From Lysobacterales bacterium 15-68-25 (lineage in GTDB: Bacteria; Pseudomonadota; Gammaproteobacteria; Xanthomonadales; Rhodanobacteraceae), in contig NCKB01000014.1 in the NCBI GenBank assembly GCA_002279065.1, positions 1 through 64,000 of the forward strand: 64,000 bases of DNA, given 5' to 3'. Positions 9,941-18,939 of this stretch are shown here, one piece after another. Both the position numbers and the translations under genes were made by a program. Below the pieces are notes generated by a model. The model saw nothing but the letters and a program-made list of their open reading frames with translations, was not told where the DNA came from and made no database searches. The stretch's first letter is position 1; each line of letters opens with the position of its first letter.

Positions 9941-11317
9941 TCAGCCGCGCGCGGCCAGGGCCGCCACTGTCGCGCGGTAGCGGGCGGCGATGCGCTCCTC
10001 GTCGTGATGCCGGAAATCGCGCACCATCCAGCGGCCGCCGCACATCACGTGGCGCACCAGCGGCGCGTTGCCGGCGAACAGGAAGCTGTCCATCGCCGAG
10101 CCGGCGTCGCGCGCGGCGAGCAACGGAGCCTCGTCGTCGAGCACCAGCAGGTCGGCGCGCCGGCCCGGTTCGAGTGCGCCGAGCGGCAGGCCGGCGGCTT
10201 GCGCACCGCCGCGCAGCGCGGCAGCCCATAACGTCTCGCCGACGCTGGCACCCTCGCCGCGCGCGGCGATGTTGCGATGGCGGGTGACCAGCCGCTGGCC
10301 GTATTCGAGCCAGCGCAGTTCCTCCACCGGCGACACCGAGATGTGCGAGTCCGAGCCGACGCCGAGCGCGCCGGCGGCATCGAGGTAGTCGGCCAGCGGG
10401 AACAGGCCGTCGCCGAGGTTGGCCTCGGTGGTCGGGCACAGGCCGGCGACGGCGCCGCTGCGCGCCAGCCGCGAGGTCTCGTGGCCGGTCAGGTGGGTGG
10501 CGTGGACCAGGCACCAGCGCGCGTCGACCTCGGCGTGGTCGAGCAGCCATTCCACCGGCCTCGCGCCGCGCACGGCGAGGCAGTCCTGGACCTCGCCGAC
10601 CTGCTCGGCGATATGGATGTGGATCGGTCCGGTCTGCGCCGCGCCAGTGGCCAGCAGCGTGCGCATCGCGGTCTCCGGCACCGCGCGCAGCGAGTGCAGC
10701 GCGATGCCCACGCGCAGGTCGGCCGACTCGTGCGCGCGCAGTGCCTCGAGCAGGCGCAGGTAATCGGAGACCTCCGCGTGGCCGAAGCGACGCTGGCGTG
10801 GCGCCAGCGGCCGACCGTCGAGACCGCCAGTCATGTACAGCACCGGCAGCAGGGTCAGCGCGATGCCGGCTTCCTTCGCCGCCTCGATGAGCGCCAGCGA
10901 CATCGCCTCGGGCTGCGCGTAGGGCGTGCCGTCGGGCTGGTGATGCACGTAGTGGAATTCGCAGACCTGGGTGTAGCCGGCCTTGAGCATCTCCACGTAG
11001 AGCTGGGCGGCGATCGCCTGCAGCGCTTCCGGGTCGAGCGCGGCGGCGAAGCCGTACATCGCCTCGCGCCAGGTCCAGAAGCTGTCGTTGCCGGGACCGC
11101 GCCGCTCGGCCAGCCCGGCCATGGCGCGCTGGAACGCGTGCGAATGCAGGTTCGGCATGCCCGGCAACACCCAGCGGCCGAGGCGCTTGCCGTCCCCTTC
11201 CGCACGGCCGTCGAGACGGCCGGAGGCGTCGACGGCGAGGCGGCCGTCCGCCTGCCAGCCCTCGGGCGTCCAGAGGAAATCGGCACGGAGGGATTCTTGC
11301 GAAACCGGCTGCGACAT
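9941..11317 (-). CDS. hutF: Formimidoylglutamate deiminase
   Basis: This amidohydrolase of 458 residues converts N-formimidoyl-L-glutamate to N-formylglutamate in histidine degradation. HSHAFQRAMAG carries the first metal-binding histidines and is characteristic of HutF. HIAEQ and GSDSHISVS supply further metal and catalytic residues. Its presence implies the five-step histidine route ending with HutG-type deformylation rather than direct HutE-type hydrolysis. hutI lies 3.2 kb away on the other strand; hutH, hutU and hutG are not in the window. The ATG at 11317 is chosen because the frame upstream runs through the promoter. TACACT at 11343-11348 (minus) is a plausible -10. Confidence 0.9.
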   Translation of the reverse strand: MSQPVSQESLRADFLWTPEGWQADGRLAVDASGRLDGRAEGDGKRLGRWVLPGMPNLHSHAFQRAMAGLAERRGPGNDSFWTWREAMYGFAAALDPEALQAIAAQLYVEMLKAGYTQVCEFHYVHHQPDGTPYAQPEAMSLALIEAAKEAGIALTLLPVLYMTGGLDGRPLAPRQRRFGHAEVSDYLRLLEALRAHESADLRVGIALHSLRAVPETAMRTLLATGAAQTGPIHIHIAEQVGEVQDCLAVRGARPVEWLLDHAEVDARWCLVHATHLTGHETSRLARSGAVAGLCPTTEANLGDGLFPLADYLDAAGALGVGSDSHISVSPVEELRWLEYGQRLVTRHRNIAARGEGASVGETLWAAALRGGAQAAGLPLGALEPGRRADLLVLDDEAPLLAARDAGSAMDSFLFAGNAPLVRHVMCGGRWMVRDFRHHDEERIAARYRATVAALAARG

Positions 11318-11384
11318 GCGGGCGATCCGTCGAAAAAACCGCAGTGTAGCGGCCCGCGTCGACCCGGCCTTCGCGGCAGTGCGG

Positions 11385-11396
11385 CATAATGGGCGG
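11385..11396 (+). promoter_or_regulatory. -10 element placed for a leaderless start
   Basis: CATAAT (11385-11390) is followed by exactly six bases and then the ATG of the GNAT-nitrilase gene, so transcription would begin at or next to the start codon. No ribosome binding site is present. Three other genes in the window share this layout. Confidence 0.55.
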
Positions 11397-12962
11397 ATGG
11401 CCAGGAAAACTTCCGAGCAAGCACCCAAGCTGCAGCTTCGGCTGGCGGTGCCCGCGGACGTGCCCCAGCTGGTCGAGCTGACCGCCCGCGTCTACACCGC
11501 CGAGTGGGGCCATTCGGCGGAAATGCTGCGCTCCCAGCAGACGCACTTCCCGGAAGGCCAGTTCGTCGTCGAGTACGAAGGACGCATCGTCGGCTACTGC
11601 GCCACCTTCCGCATCGACGAGGCCGCCGCGCTGGCGCCGCACACCTGGGCGCAGATCACCGGCGGCGGCATGGCCTCACGACACAAGCCGGACGGCGACT
11701 GGCTGTACGGCATGGAAGTGGTGGTGCATCCGGACTACCGCGGCATGCGCATCGGCCAGCGCCTGTACCAGGCGCGCAAGCGGCTGTGCCAGGAACTGAA
11801 GCTGCGCGGCATCGTGTTCGGCGGGCGCATTCCCGGTCTGGCGAAGAACCTTGCCCGCTACGGCAGCGCCGAGGCCTACGTGCAGGCGGTGGTCGAGGGC
11901 AAGCGCCGCGACCAGACGCTGAGCTTCCAGCTGCACAACGACTTCGAACTGGTCGGCCTGCTGCGCAACTACGTGCCGTCGGACTACGACTCGCTCGGCT
12001 ACGCCGCCCACCTGGTATGGCGCAACCCGCGCCTGATGGATCACCCGGACATGCCCTCGGTGCCGACACCGCAGCGCCTGCCCGACTCGGTGCGCGTGGC
12101 CTCGGTGCAGTACCAGCAGCGGCGCATCAAGTCGTTCGAGGAGTTCGCCACCCAGGTGGAGTACTTCACCGACATCGCCGCCGACTACAGCGCCGACTTC
12201 GTCACCTTCCCCGAGCTGATCACGCTGCAGCTGCTGTCGATCGAGAACGAGGAGCTGTCGCCGGTCGCGGCGATCCGCAAGCTGAGCCACTACACGCCGC
12301 AGGTGAAGGAGCTCTTCAGCCGGCTGGCGGTGCACTACAACATCAACATCATCGGCGGCTCGCACCCGACCGAACAGCCGAACGGCGACATCCACAACGT
12401 CTGCTACGTGTGCCTGCGCGACGGCTCGATCCACGAGCGCGAAAAGCTGCACCCCACGCCCAGCGAGCGCACCGTATGGAACATCACCGGCGGCGAGAGC
12501 GCGGCGACGATCCAGACCGACTGCGGCCCGATCGGCGTGATGATCTGCTACGACTCGGAGTTCCCCGAGGTCGCCCGCCACCTCACCGACCAGGGCGCGC
12601 TGATCCTGTTCGTGCCGTTCTGCACCGACGTGCGCGAGGGCTACCTGCGCGTGCGCTACTGCTCGCAGGCCCGGGCGATCGAGAACCAGTGCTACGTGGT
12701 GCTGTCCGGCAATGTCGGCAACCTGCCCGGTGTGAACAACTTCGACATCCAGTACGGCCAGAGCTGCATCCTCACCCCCAGCGACTTCCCGTTCGCGCGC
12801 GACGGCATCGCCGCCGACTCCACGCCGAACATCGAGACGGTGCTGTTCGCCGACCTCAGCCTGGAAAGCCTGGCCAAGGCGCGCAACGCCGGCGCGGTGC
12901 AGAACCTCAAGGACCGCCGCTTCGACCTCTACCAGACGCGCTGGCACACGCTGCCACGCTGA
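11397..12962 (+). CDS. GNAT acetyltransferase-nitrilase fusion protein
   Basis: This 521-residue two-domain protein has an N-terminal GNAT domain (about 10-200) with a motif A acetyl-CoA loop around residues 108-120 (HPDYRGMRIG). The C-terminal carbon-nitrogen hydrolase domain (about 218-515) shows the nitrilase triad: Glu about 272 in TFPEL, Lys about 350 in REKLHPT, and Cys384 in MICYDSEFPE. Such fusions are known in proteobacteria, but I know of no proven substrate. They could acylate an amine and hydrolyse an amide of the same metabolite. The gene is divergent from hutF (79 bp). It has no ribosome binding site and probably starts as a leaderless mRNA. Confidence 0.88.
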   Translation: MARKTSEQAPKLQLRLAVPADVPQLVELTARVYTAEWGHSAEMLRSQQTHFPEGQFVVEYEGRIVGYCATFRIDEAAALAPHTWAQITGGGMASRHKPDGDWLYGMEVVVHPDYRGMRIGQRLYQARKRLCQELKLRGIVFGGRIPGLAKNLARYGSAEAYVQAVVEGKRRDQTLSFQLHNDFELVGLLRNYVPSDYDSLGYAAHLVWRNPRLMDHPDMPSVPTPQRLPDSVRVASVQYQQRRIKSFEEFATQVEYFTDIAADYSADFVTFPELITLQLLSIENEELSPVAAIRKLSHYTPQVKELFSRLAVHYNINIIGGSHPTEQPNGDIHNVCYVCLRDGSIHEREKLHPTPSERTVWNITGGESAATIQTDCGPIGVMICYDSEFPEVARHLTDQGALILFVPFCTDVREGYLRVRYCSQARAIENQCYVVLSGNVGNLPGVNNFDIQYGQSCILTPSDFPFARDGIAADSTPNIETVLFADLSLESLAKARNAGAVQNLKDRRFDLYQTRWHTLPR

Positions 12963-12987
12963 CCCTTTCCTTCCATTGCCCGACGAC

Positions 12988-14526
12988 ATGACCGACCAGC
13001 AGCCATCACCTCCCCCGAGCTCGTCCAACCCGCGCCTGCAGGCGCTGCTGGGCCACGAATTCTTCGCGCCGGCGCAATGGAAGCGCCGGTTGGCCCTGTG
13101 GATCGGCGCGGTGCTGGTGGCGCTGGCGGCGATCGTGTTCGCCAAGGCCAGCGACTGGTCGTTCCACCTGTTCCAGCAGATGCTCGGCTACGGCGTTTGG
13201 ATCCCGCTGGTCATCACCCCGATCGTGTTCGCCGGGCTCGCCTGGGTCACCGAGGGCAAGCTGCGCGCCACGCGCGGCAGCGGTATCCCGCAGGTGATCG
13301 GCACCCTGCACATCGAGGACGAGGGCTTCCGCGCGCGGATGCTGGCGCTGCCGATCGCCGCCGGCAAGATGGTGCTCACGCTGATCGCGCTGGGCGTCGG
13401 TGCATCGATCGGCCGCGAGGGCCCGACCGTGCACGTGGGCGCAGGCCTGTTCTACACGCTGGGCCGGCGCTTCGGCTTCACCGACCCGAAGGCCGCCTCG
13501 CGCTTCATCCTGGCTGGCGGCGCGGCGGGTATCGCGGCGGCGTTCAACACGCCGCTGGCCGGCGTGGTGTTCGCCATCGAGGAGCTGGCCGGCACCTTCG
13601 AGCACCGCTTCAGCGGTCTGTTGCTCACCGCAGTCATCGTCGGCGGCGTGGTCTCGCTGGGCATCATGGGCAACTACGCCTACTTCGGCGAAGTCGAGGC
13701 GAGCCTGCCGCTGGGTCACGCCTGGCTGGCGGTGCTGCTCACCGGCATCATCTGCGGCCTGCTCGGCGGCCTATTCGCGCGCCTGATCCTGCTCAGCCGC
13801 CGCGGACCGCTGGCTGCCATCGGGCGGCTGCGCTCCCATGCTCCGGTGCTGTTCGCCGCCGGCTGCGGCCTGGCGCTGGCCGTGCTCGGCGTGCTCACCC
13901 ACAACAACATCTACGGTACCGGTTACGACCAGGCCCGCGCCTTCGTGCAGGAAGCCGCCGCGACCCCGGGCCAGGGCTTCGGCATCGCCAAGCTGCTGGC
14001 CAACGTGGTCTCGTACTGGGCAGGCATCCCGGGCGGCATCTTCTCGCCGGCGCTGGCCGTCGGTGCGGGACTGGGCCACAACATCGCCAGCTTCCTGCCC
14101 GGTGTGCCGGCCGGTGCAGTGGTGCTGCTGGGCATGAGCGCCTACCTGTCGGGCGTCACCGGCGCACCGCTGACCTCGGCGGTGATCGCGATGGAGCTGA
14201 CCGACAACCAGGACATGGTGATCCCGATCATGGCCGCCTGCCTGCTGGCCCGCGCGGCCGCCTCGCTGTTCTCGCCGACGCCGGTCTACAAGGATTTCGC
14301 CGAGCGCATGGTGCAGGACTTCGAGCGCCAGCACGCCGCGTCCCTCGCCGCCGCCAAGGCGGAAACCGAGGCGCAGGGCGGCGGCCATCCCACCGCTGCA
14401 CCGGAGGATCTCGAGGTGGTGGAACCCATGCCCGCGGGCAAGACCAGCGCCTACGACGAGCAGGCCACGCCACGCGACTACGACGAACAGTCCGCACCGC
14501 GCGATACTGCGCCCGACGCCCACTGA
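12988..14526 (+). CDS. ClC-family chloride channel or Cl-/H+ antiporter
   Basis: This is a 512-residue inner-membrane ClC protein. The three anion-pathway signatures are present: GSGIPQV (about 98), GREGP with the gating Glu (about 144) and GGIFSPALA (about 350). The gating glutamate favours an H+-coupled exchanger, as in E. coli ClcA. There is no CBS domain; instead a hydrophilic, acidic tail of about 80 residues follows the last membrane segment. It lies 25 bp after the GNAT-nitrilase gene and 16 bp before hutI, so the three probably share a transcript. The ATG at 12988 is preferred over a TTG at 12976. Confidence 0.9.
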   Translation: MTDQQPSPPPSSSNPRLQALLGHEFFAPAQWKRRLALWIGAVLVALAAIVFAKASDWSFHLFQQMLGYGVWIPLVITPIVFAGLAWVTEGKLRATRGSGIPQVIGTLHIEDEGFRARMLALPIAAGKMVLTLIALGVGASIGREGPTVHVGAGLFYTLGRRFGFTDPKAASRFILAGGAAGIAAAFNTPLAGVVFAIEELAGTFEHRFSGLLLTAVIVGGVVSLGIMGNYAYFGEVEASLPLGHAWLAVLLTGIICGLLGGLFARLILLSRRGPLAAIGRLRSHAPVLFAAGCGLALAVLGVLTHNNIYGTGYDQARAFVQEAAATPGQGFGIAKLLANVVSYWAGIPGGIFSPALAVGAGLGHNIASFLPGVPAGAVVLLGMSAYLSGVTGAPLTSAVIAMELTDNQDMVIPIMAACLLARAAASLFSPTPVYKDFAERMVQDFERQHAASLAAAKAETEAQGGGHPTAAPEDLEVVEPMPAGKTSAYDEQATPRDYDEQSAPRDTAPDAH

Positions 14527-14542
14527 ACCGAGGGCCACGGCG

Positions 14543-15769
14543 ATGACCGCACCACGCTGGGACGTGCTGCTGACCGGAGCCAGGCTGGCGACCTTCGCCG
14601 AAGACACGCCGTTCGGACTGATCGACGACGGCGCGCTGGCCATCGCCGGCGACCGCATCGCCTGGGTGGGCCGGCGCGCGGAGCTTGCCGCAGCCGGACA
14701 CCCGCCGGCCGTCGAGACGGTCGATCTCGGCGGTGCACTGGTCACGCCCGGGCTGATCGACTGCCACACCCACCTGGTGTTCGGCGGGCACCGCGCCCGC
14801 GAATTCGACATGCGCCTGCACGGCGCCAGCTACGAAGCGATCGCGCGGGCCGGCGGCGGCATCCTGTCCACCGTGGCGGCCACCCGCGCCGCCAGCGAGG
14901 ACGAACTGCTGGCCGCCGCCGCGACACGCGCGCGCGCGCTGCTGGCCGACGGCGTGACCACGCTGGAAATCAAGTCCGGCTACGGCCTGACCCTGCTCGA
15001 CGAGCAGAAGATGCTGCGCGTGGCGCGCCGGCTCGGCGCGCAGTCGGGCATCACGGTATGCACCACCTTCCTCGGCCTGCACACCGTGCCGCCGGAGTTC
15101 CGCGACCGGCGCGGTGCCTACGTCGCCGAGGTCTGCGACCACTGGCTGCCGACGCTGGCCGGGGAAGGGCTGATCGACGCAGTGGACGCCTTCTGCGAGC
15201 AGATCGCGTTCACCCCGGAGGAGACCCGGCGGCTGTTCGAGCGGGCCCGTGCGCTCGGACTGCCGGTGAAGCTGCATGCCGAGCAGCTGTCCGACCAGGG
15301 CGGCGCCGCGCTGGTGGCGACCTTCGGCGGGCTGTCGGCCGACCATCTGGAGCACCTGGACGAGACCGGCATCGAGGCGATGGCCCGGGCCGGCACCATG
15401 GCGGTGCTGCTGCCAGGCGCGTTCTACGCACTGCGCGAGACGAAGCTGCCGCCGGTCGACAGCCTGCGCGCGGCCGGTGTGCCGATTGCGGTGGCCACGG
15501 ACTGCAACCCCGGCACCTCCCCCCTGCTTTCGCTGCGGATGGCAGCCGGCATGGCCTGCACGCTGTTCCGGCTGACTCCCGACGAGGCGCTGCGCGGTAT
15601 CACCGTGCATGCGGCGCGCGCACTCGGGTTGACCGACCGCGGCACGCTCGCCGGCGGCCAGCTCGCGGACCTGGCGGTATGGAACGTGCGCGATCCGGCC
15701 GAACTCTGCTACTGGATCGGCGGCAACCTGCTGCGCCAACGCTGGGTCGGCGGACGCCCCGCCGCCTGA
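14543..15769 (+). CDS. hutI: Imidazolonepropionase
   Basis: This 408-residue amidohydrolase opens 4-imidazolone-5-propionate to N-formimidoyl-L-glutamate, the step just before Hut[10 protein letters not shown] contains metal-binding histidines. The substrate loop and catalytic segments [21 protein letters not shown] and ATDCNPGT are all intact, and the length is typical for HutI. It follows the ClC gene by 16 bp and ends at a strong bidirectional terminator. No hutC-like regulator or other hut enzyme is nearby, so the histidine pathway is scattered in this genome. Confidence 0.93.
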   Translation: MTAPRWDVLLTGARLATFAEDTPFGLIDDGALAIAGDRIAWVGRRAELAAAGHPPAVETVDLGGALVTPGLIDCHTHLVFGGHRAREFDMRLHGASYEAIARAGGGILSTVAATRAASEDELLAAAATRARALLADGVTTLEIKSGYGLTLLDEQKMLRVARRLGAQSGITVCTTFLGLHTVPPEFRDRRGAYVAEVCDHWLPTLAGEGLIDAVDAFCEQIAFTPEETRRLFERARALGLPVKLHAEQLSDQGGAALVATFGGLSADHLEHLDETGIEAMARAGTMAVLLPGAFYALRETKLPPVDSLRAAGVPIAVATDCNPGTSPLLSLRMAAGMACTLFRLTPDEALRGITVHAARALGLTDRGTLAGGQLADLAVWNVRDPAELCYWIGGNLLRQRWVGGRPAA

Positions 15770-15787
15770 TCACCGGCCACAAAAAAA

Positions 15788-15810
15788 CCCCGCCTGAGCG
15801 GGGTTTTTTT
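15788..15810. terminator. Bidirectional terminator between hutI and bTHX
   Basis: A 6-bp GC stem (CCCCGC/GCGGGG, loop CTGA) is flanked by seven A residues on the left (15781-15787) and seven T residues on the right (15804-15810). It can therefore stop both hutI and the convergent ribosomal-protein gene. Confidence 0.9.
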
Positions 15811-15831
15811 GTGGTCGCCCGGCGCGCTGGC

Positions 15832-15993
15832 TCAGGCCGACTTCTTCTTCGGTGCCGCCTTCTTGGCCGCCGCCGGCTTGGTCACGGTCGGCTTGCCGCC
15901 GGCCACGGCCGGCTGGGCGCCATGAGCGCGGCTGTTGCCGTAGCTGGCACGATAGATCTTGCCGCGGCGGGTCCTGCGATCGCCCTTACCCAT
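15832..15993 (-). CDS. 30S ribosomal protein bTHX
   Basis: This basic protein of 53 residues has the N terminus MGKGDRRTRRGKIY, diagnostic of ribosomal protein bTHX (Thx), which sits in the head of the 30S subunit in Thermus. A longer Lys/Ala/Pro-rich tail (KPAAAKKAAPKKK) extends beyond the short Thermus protein. The ATG at 15993 has GAGGAG about 8 bp upstream; a longer upstream frame is not conserved. It is monocistronic, ending at the shared terminator. Symbol usage varies, so none is given. Confidence 0.85.
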   Translation of the reverse strand: MGKGDRRTRRGKIYRASYGNSRAHGAQPAVAGGKPTVTKPAAAKKAAPKKKSA

Positions 15994-16083
15994 GGGGAAC
16001 TCCTCGATGATTCGTTGATGACTGGAACGGCCGGTCATCGTAGCAGCGCACCCGCAAATCGCAAGACGGCGCAGGGTTTCCGT

Positions 16084-16512
16084 TCAATGCACGCAGGTGG
16101 GGCCGTGCACGTGGCCGGCCACCCGGTCGGCACGCAGGTTGAGGAAATGCGAGAAGGCCACCAGCAGGCCGCCGATCGTCACCAGCACGCTGTGCACGAC
16201 GATGGAATAGCCCTCGGCCAGGGTCACGCCCAGCAGCAGCAGGACCAGGCCAGGCAGGGCGAAGGTCAGCGGCTGTGGCATGTGATGGCGGCGATAGCCA
16301 CGGCCCAGGCTGAACAGGGCCAGCGCGCAGGCGAACATCACGAAGCCGCGCTCGAAGGCGTGGCTGGCGAGGAACTCCAGGCCGACCAGTGGCAGGATCG
16401 CCAGCACGAACGGCAGCGCCGCGCAGTGAATCGCGCAGAGGAACGATGCCGTGGCGCCGATACGATCGGCCACGTGCCACCACCAGGACTTGTCGGAACG
16501 ATCGGGTTGCAT
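16084..16512 (-). CDS. MerC-family membrane protein, probable Zur target
   Basis: This 142-residue membrane protein has four hydrophobic segments and a CAIHC motif in the first, the cysteine pair typical of MerC mercury transporters. A His/Cys-rich end (HVHGPTCVH) could bind metal. No merR, merT, merP or merA is nearby. The gene instead lies downstream of zur, behind a Zur-like operator at 16565-16577, which argues for a role in zinc or another transition metal rather than mercury. The ATG at 16512 follows the first plausible start; no strong ribosome binding site is seen. Confidence 0.8.
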   Translation of the reverse strand: MQPDRSDKSWWWHVADRIGATASFLCAIHCAALPFVLAILPLVGLEFLASHAFERGFVMFACALALFSLGRGYRRHHMPQPLTFALPGLVLLLLGVTLAEGYSIVVHSVLVTIGGLLVAFSHFLNLRADRVAGHVHGPTCVH

Positions 16513-16564
16513 GGGGTTGCCCCGGTCAACGGCGGCGGGGAGGACCGCCTGTCTGGACAGACAT

Positions 16565-16577
16565 GTTACTTTATAAC
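16565..16577. promoter_or_regulatory. Zur-like operator upstream of the MerC-family gene
   Basis: GTTACTTTATAAC is an imperfect palindrome with GTTA/TAAC ends. It matches 11 of 13 positions of the core of the gammaproteobacterial Zur box, GTTATANTATAAC. It is the only AT-rich patch in the 109-bp gap between zur and the MerC-family gene. The regulator gene itself is adjacent. Binding is inferred. Confidence 0.6.
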
Positions 16578-16621
16578 ACTGCGGTTTGCCAACCGGCAGC
16601 CGACGCCCCGGGCGGACCGGC

Positions 16622-17125
16622 TCAGTCCTTGCGGCAGTTGCGGCACACGCCGTGCACTTCCAGGGTCTGCGCCTGCGGGCGGAACCCGAAGCTCTCGGCC
16701 TGGGACTCGATCAGCGCGGCGACCCGCTCGTCGCACACTTCCTGCGCGCTGGAGCAGACATCGCAGATCAGGAACGGTACCTGGTGCGCCTCCGCCGGAT
16801 GGTGGCAGGAGACGAAGGCGTTGACCGACTCGAGCTTGTGGATGAAGCCCTGCTCGAGCAGGAAGTCGAGCGCGCGGTAGACCGTGGGCGGGGCCGCGTT
16901 GCCGTGGCGTTCGCGCAGCTGGTCCAGCAGGTCATAGGCCTTGACCGGCTTGCCGGCTGCCGCGACCAGCTCCAGCACTTCCTTGCGCAGCGGCGTCAGC
17001 CGCAGGCCGCGCTCCTCGCTGGCGTGGGACACCGCCTCGACGAAACCCTGCGGGGTTTCCTCGTGGTGCGTGTGGAACTTGTCGGTTGCCTGCTTGCTCA
17101 ATGCCTTCACCTCGACCCGGATCAT
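16622..17125 (-). CDS. zur: Fur-family zinc uptake regulator
   Basis: This Fur-superfamily repressor (up to 167 residues) has a winged helix (GLRLTPLRKEVLELV, PPTVYRALDFLLEQGFIHKL) and a metal-binding C-terminal domain. HHPAEAH, ICDVC and CRNC supply the histidine and two CxxC pairs of a structural zinc site. The sequence fits the Zur group better than Fur because it has the CxxC pairs and lacks the long His-rich Fur segment. The start is uncertain: ATG 17125 lies inside a TATGAT -10-like hexamer (17121-17126), whereas a TTG at 17101 has an excellent GAGGTGAAG ribosome binding site. The latter would give 159 residues. Confidence 0.85.
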   Translation of the reverse strand: MIRVEVKALSKQATDKFHTHHEETPQGFVEAVSHASEERGLRLTPLRKEVLELVAAAGKPVKAYDLLDQLRERHGNAAPPTVYRALDFLLEQGFIHKLESVNAFVSCHHPAEAHQVPFLICDVCSSAQEVCDERVAALIESQAESFGFRPQAQTLEVHGVCRNCRKD

Positions 17126-17194
17126 ACATCGGGCGCCGAGGGCTCCCGGTCGATCCAGATGGGGACGATCCAACGGAACGGAAGTTCGTGCGGA

Positions 17195-17488
17195 TCAGCG
17201 CGGCGAGCGCCGTGGCGGCAACGGCGGAGGAGCCCGGCCGCGGGAAGGCGGCGGCAGGCGCCAGACCACCCACCATCCGATCGGTCCGAGCAGCAGCGCC
17301 CACACCACGCCGGCACCGGTCCGTCCGCGCCACCAGCCCAGCGCGGCGCCGACCGCCACGAAGAACAGCGTCCACCACGTCAACGCCGCCCATGGCACCA
17401 GCGCCATCAGGTTGGCGAAGACGTGCCAGAACGCCCCCGGTGCGGTCAGGTCCACGCCCTGGGTGGCCTTCGCCAGCAACTCATCCAT
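17195..17488 (-). CDS. Small hypothetical membrane protein
   Basis: This 97-residue protein has two hydrophobic, Trp-rich segments (around WAALTWWTLFFVAVGAALGWW and GVVWALLLGPIGWWVVW) and a Pro/Arg-rich tail. It lies 36 bp after the gltX stop on the same strand and is probably cotranscribed. I do not recognise the family; it resembles the many short two-helix inner-membrane proteins of unknown function. The hydrophobic pattern and operon position support it as a real gene. Confidence 0.6.
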   Translation of the reverse strand: MDELLAKATQGVDLTAPGAFWHVFANLMALVPWAALTWWTLFFVAVGAALGWWRGRTGAGVVWALLLGPIGWWVVWRLPPPSRGRAPPPLPPRRSPR

Positions 17489-17524
17489 GGCGGCGGCCGG
17501 GGCGACGATGCATGGCGCGGCCGA

Positions 17525-18925
17525 TCAGCCCTGCGCGCGGGCGATCGCGTCGTCGATGCGCTTCAGCGCCACGTCGCGGCCGGCCAGGTAGATGGTGTGG
17601 TCGATCGACGGCGACACCTGGGTGCCGGTCATCGCCACGCGCAGCGGCTGGGCCACCTTGCCCATGCCCAGCTCCAGTTTGGCCGCCACCTGCTCGATCA
17701 CCGCGTGGATCGGCTCGGGCTTCCACTGGCAGCCGGCCAGCAACGCCTTCGCTTCGGCCAGCACGGCGATCGCGCTGTCGTTCTTCAGGTGCTTGGCGAC
17801 GGCCTTCTCGTCCCACTCGGTGATCGGACCGAACCAGATCGCCGCGCGCTCGGCCATTTCCTTCAGCGTCTGCACGCGATCGCGCAGCGCAACGATGAGG
17901 TCGGCCGCGGCCGGCCCCTTCGCTGGATCCAGCCCCGCCTGCTGCAGGTGCCACTCGAATTCAGGCGCAATGGCCTGCGGATCGTCGGTCTTCAGGTAGT
18001 GCTGGTTCAGCCACTTCAGCTTCTCGGTGTCGAAGCGCGAGGCCGCCTTGTTGACGTCGGCGATGTCGAACAGCCTGACCATCTCCTCGCGCGAGAAGAT
18101 CTCCTGGTCGCCATGCGACCAGCCCAGTCGCACCAGGTAGTTGAGCAGCGCATGCGGCAGGTAGCCGTCGCTGCGGTACTCCATCACGCTCACCGAGTTG
18201 GTGCGCTTGGAGAGCTTCTTGCCTTCGTGGTCGAGGATCATCGGCAGATGCGCGAACTCCGGCACCACCGCGCCGAGCGCGAGGTAGATGTTGATCTGGC
18301 GCGGGGTGTTGTTGACGTGGTCGTCGCCGCGGATCACCTCGGTGATGCCCATGTCGATGTCGTCCACCACCACGGCGAAGTTGTAGGTCGGCCAGCCGTC
18401 GGAGCGGAAGATCACCAGGTCGTCCAGCTCGCTGTTGGCGATCTCGATGCGGCCCTTGACCTTGTCCTCGAACACCACCGAGCCTTCGACCGGATTCTTG
18501 AAGCGGATCACCCGGTTCGGGTCGTCGCGGTATGGCTCGTTGCGATCGCGGTAGTAGCCGTTGTAGCGGGGCTTCTCGCCCTTCGCCATCGCGGCCTCGC
18601 GCATCGCCTCGATCTCCTCCTTCGACTCGTAGGCGTAGTACGCCTTGCCCTCGGCGAGCAGCCGGTCGGCGACCTCCTTGTAGCGGGCCAGCCGCTGGGT
18701 CTGGTAGACCGGCGCCTCGTCGGCATCCAGGTCGAGCCAGTGCATGGCGTCGAGGATCGCCTGCACGGCCGCGTCGGTGGAGCGCTCGCGATCGGTGTCC
18801 TCGATGCGCAGCACGAACTCGCCGCCGCGACGACGCGCCTCCAGCCAGCAGTACAGCGCGGTGCGCGCGCCACCGATGTGCAGGAAGCCGGTGGGACTGG
18901 GGGCGAAGCGGGTGCGGACGGTCAT
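17525..18925 (-). CDS. gltX: Glutamyl-tRNA synthetase
   Basis: This 466-residue class I synthetase charges tRNA-Glu. The HIGH-type motif is HIGG in [16 protein letters not shown] (about 9-24) and the KMSKS-type motif is KLSKRTN (about 240). The C-terminal anticodon-binding domain is complete and the length is normal. The ATG at 18925 faces a divergent exported-protein gene only 14 bp away. TAAAAT on the minus strand around 18960 is a plausible -10 for gltX, which would place its promoter inside the neighbour's coding start. Confidence 0.95.
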   Translation of the reverse strand: MTVRTRFAPSPTGFLHIGGARTALYCWLEARRRGGEFVLRIEDTDRERSTDAAVQAILDAMHWLDLDADEAPVYQTQRLARYKEVADRLLAEGKAYYAYESKEEIEAMREAAMAKGEKPRYNGYYRDRNEPYRDDPNRVIRFKNPVEGSVVFEDKVKGRIEIANSELDDLVIFRSDGWPTYNFAVVVDDIDMGITEVIRGDDHVNNTPRQINIYLALGAVVPEFAHLPMILDHEGKKLSKRTNSVSVMEYRSDGYLPHALLNYLVRLGWSHGDQEIFSREEMVRLFDIADVNKAASRFDTEKLKWLNQHYLKTDDPQAIAPEFEWHLQQAGLDPAKGPAAADLIVALRDRVQTLKEMAERAAIWFGPITEWDEKAVAKHLKNDSAIAVLAEAKALLAGCQWKPEPIHAVIEQVAAKLELGMGKVAQPLRVAMTGTQVSPSIDHTIYLAGRDVALKRIDDAIARAQG

Positions 18926-18927
18926 GG

Positions 18928-18939
18928 GATACTGGCGCG
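18928..18939 (+). promoter_or_regulatory. -10 element placed for a leaderless start
   Basis: GATACT (18928-18933) is followed by six bases (GGCGCG) and then the ATG at 18940. There is no ribosome binding site. The arrangement matches that before the GNAT-nitrilase, psd and rnt genes. Confidence 0.55.

Noticed and set aside
16084-16512. Mercury-resistance locus
   Set aside because: Only a MerC-family gene is present; merR, merT, merP and merA are absent and the context is zur.
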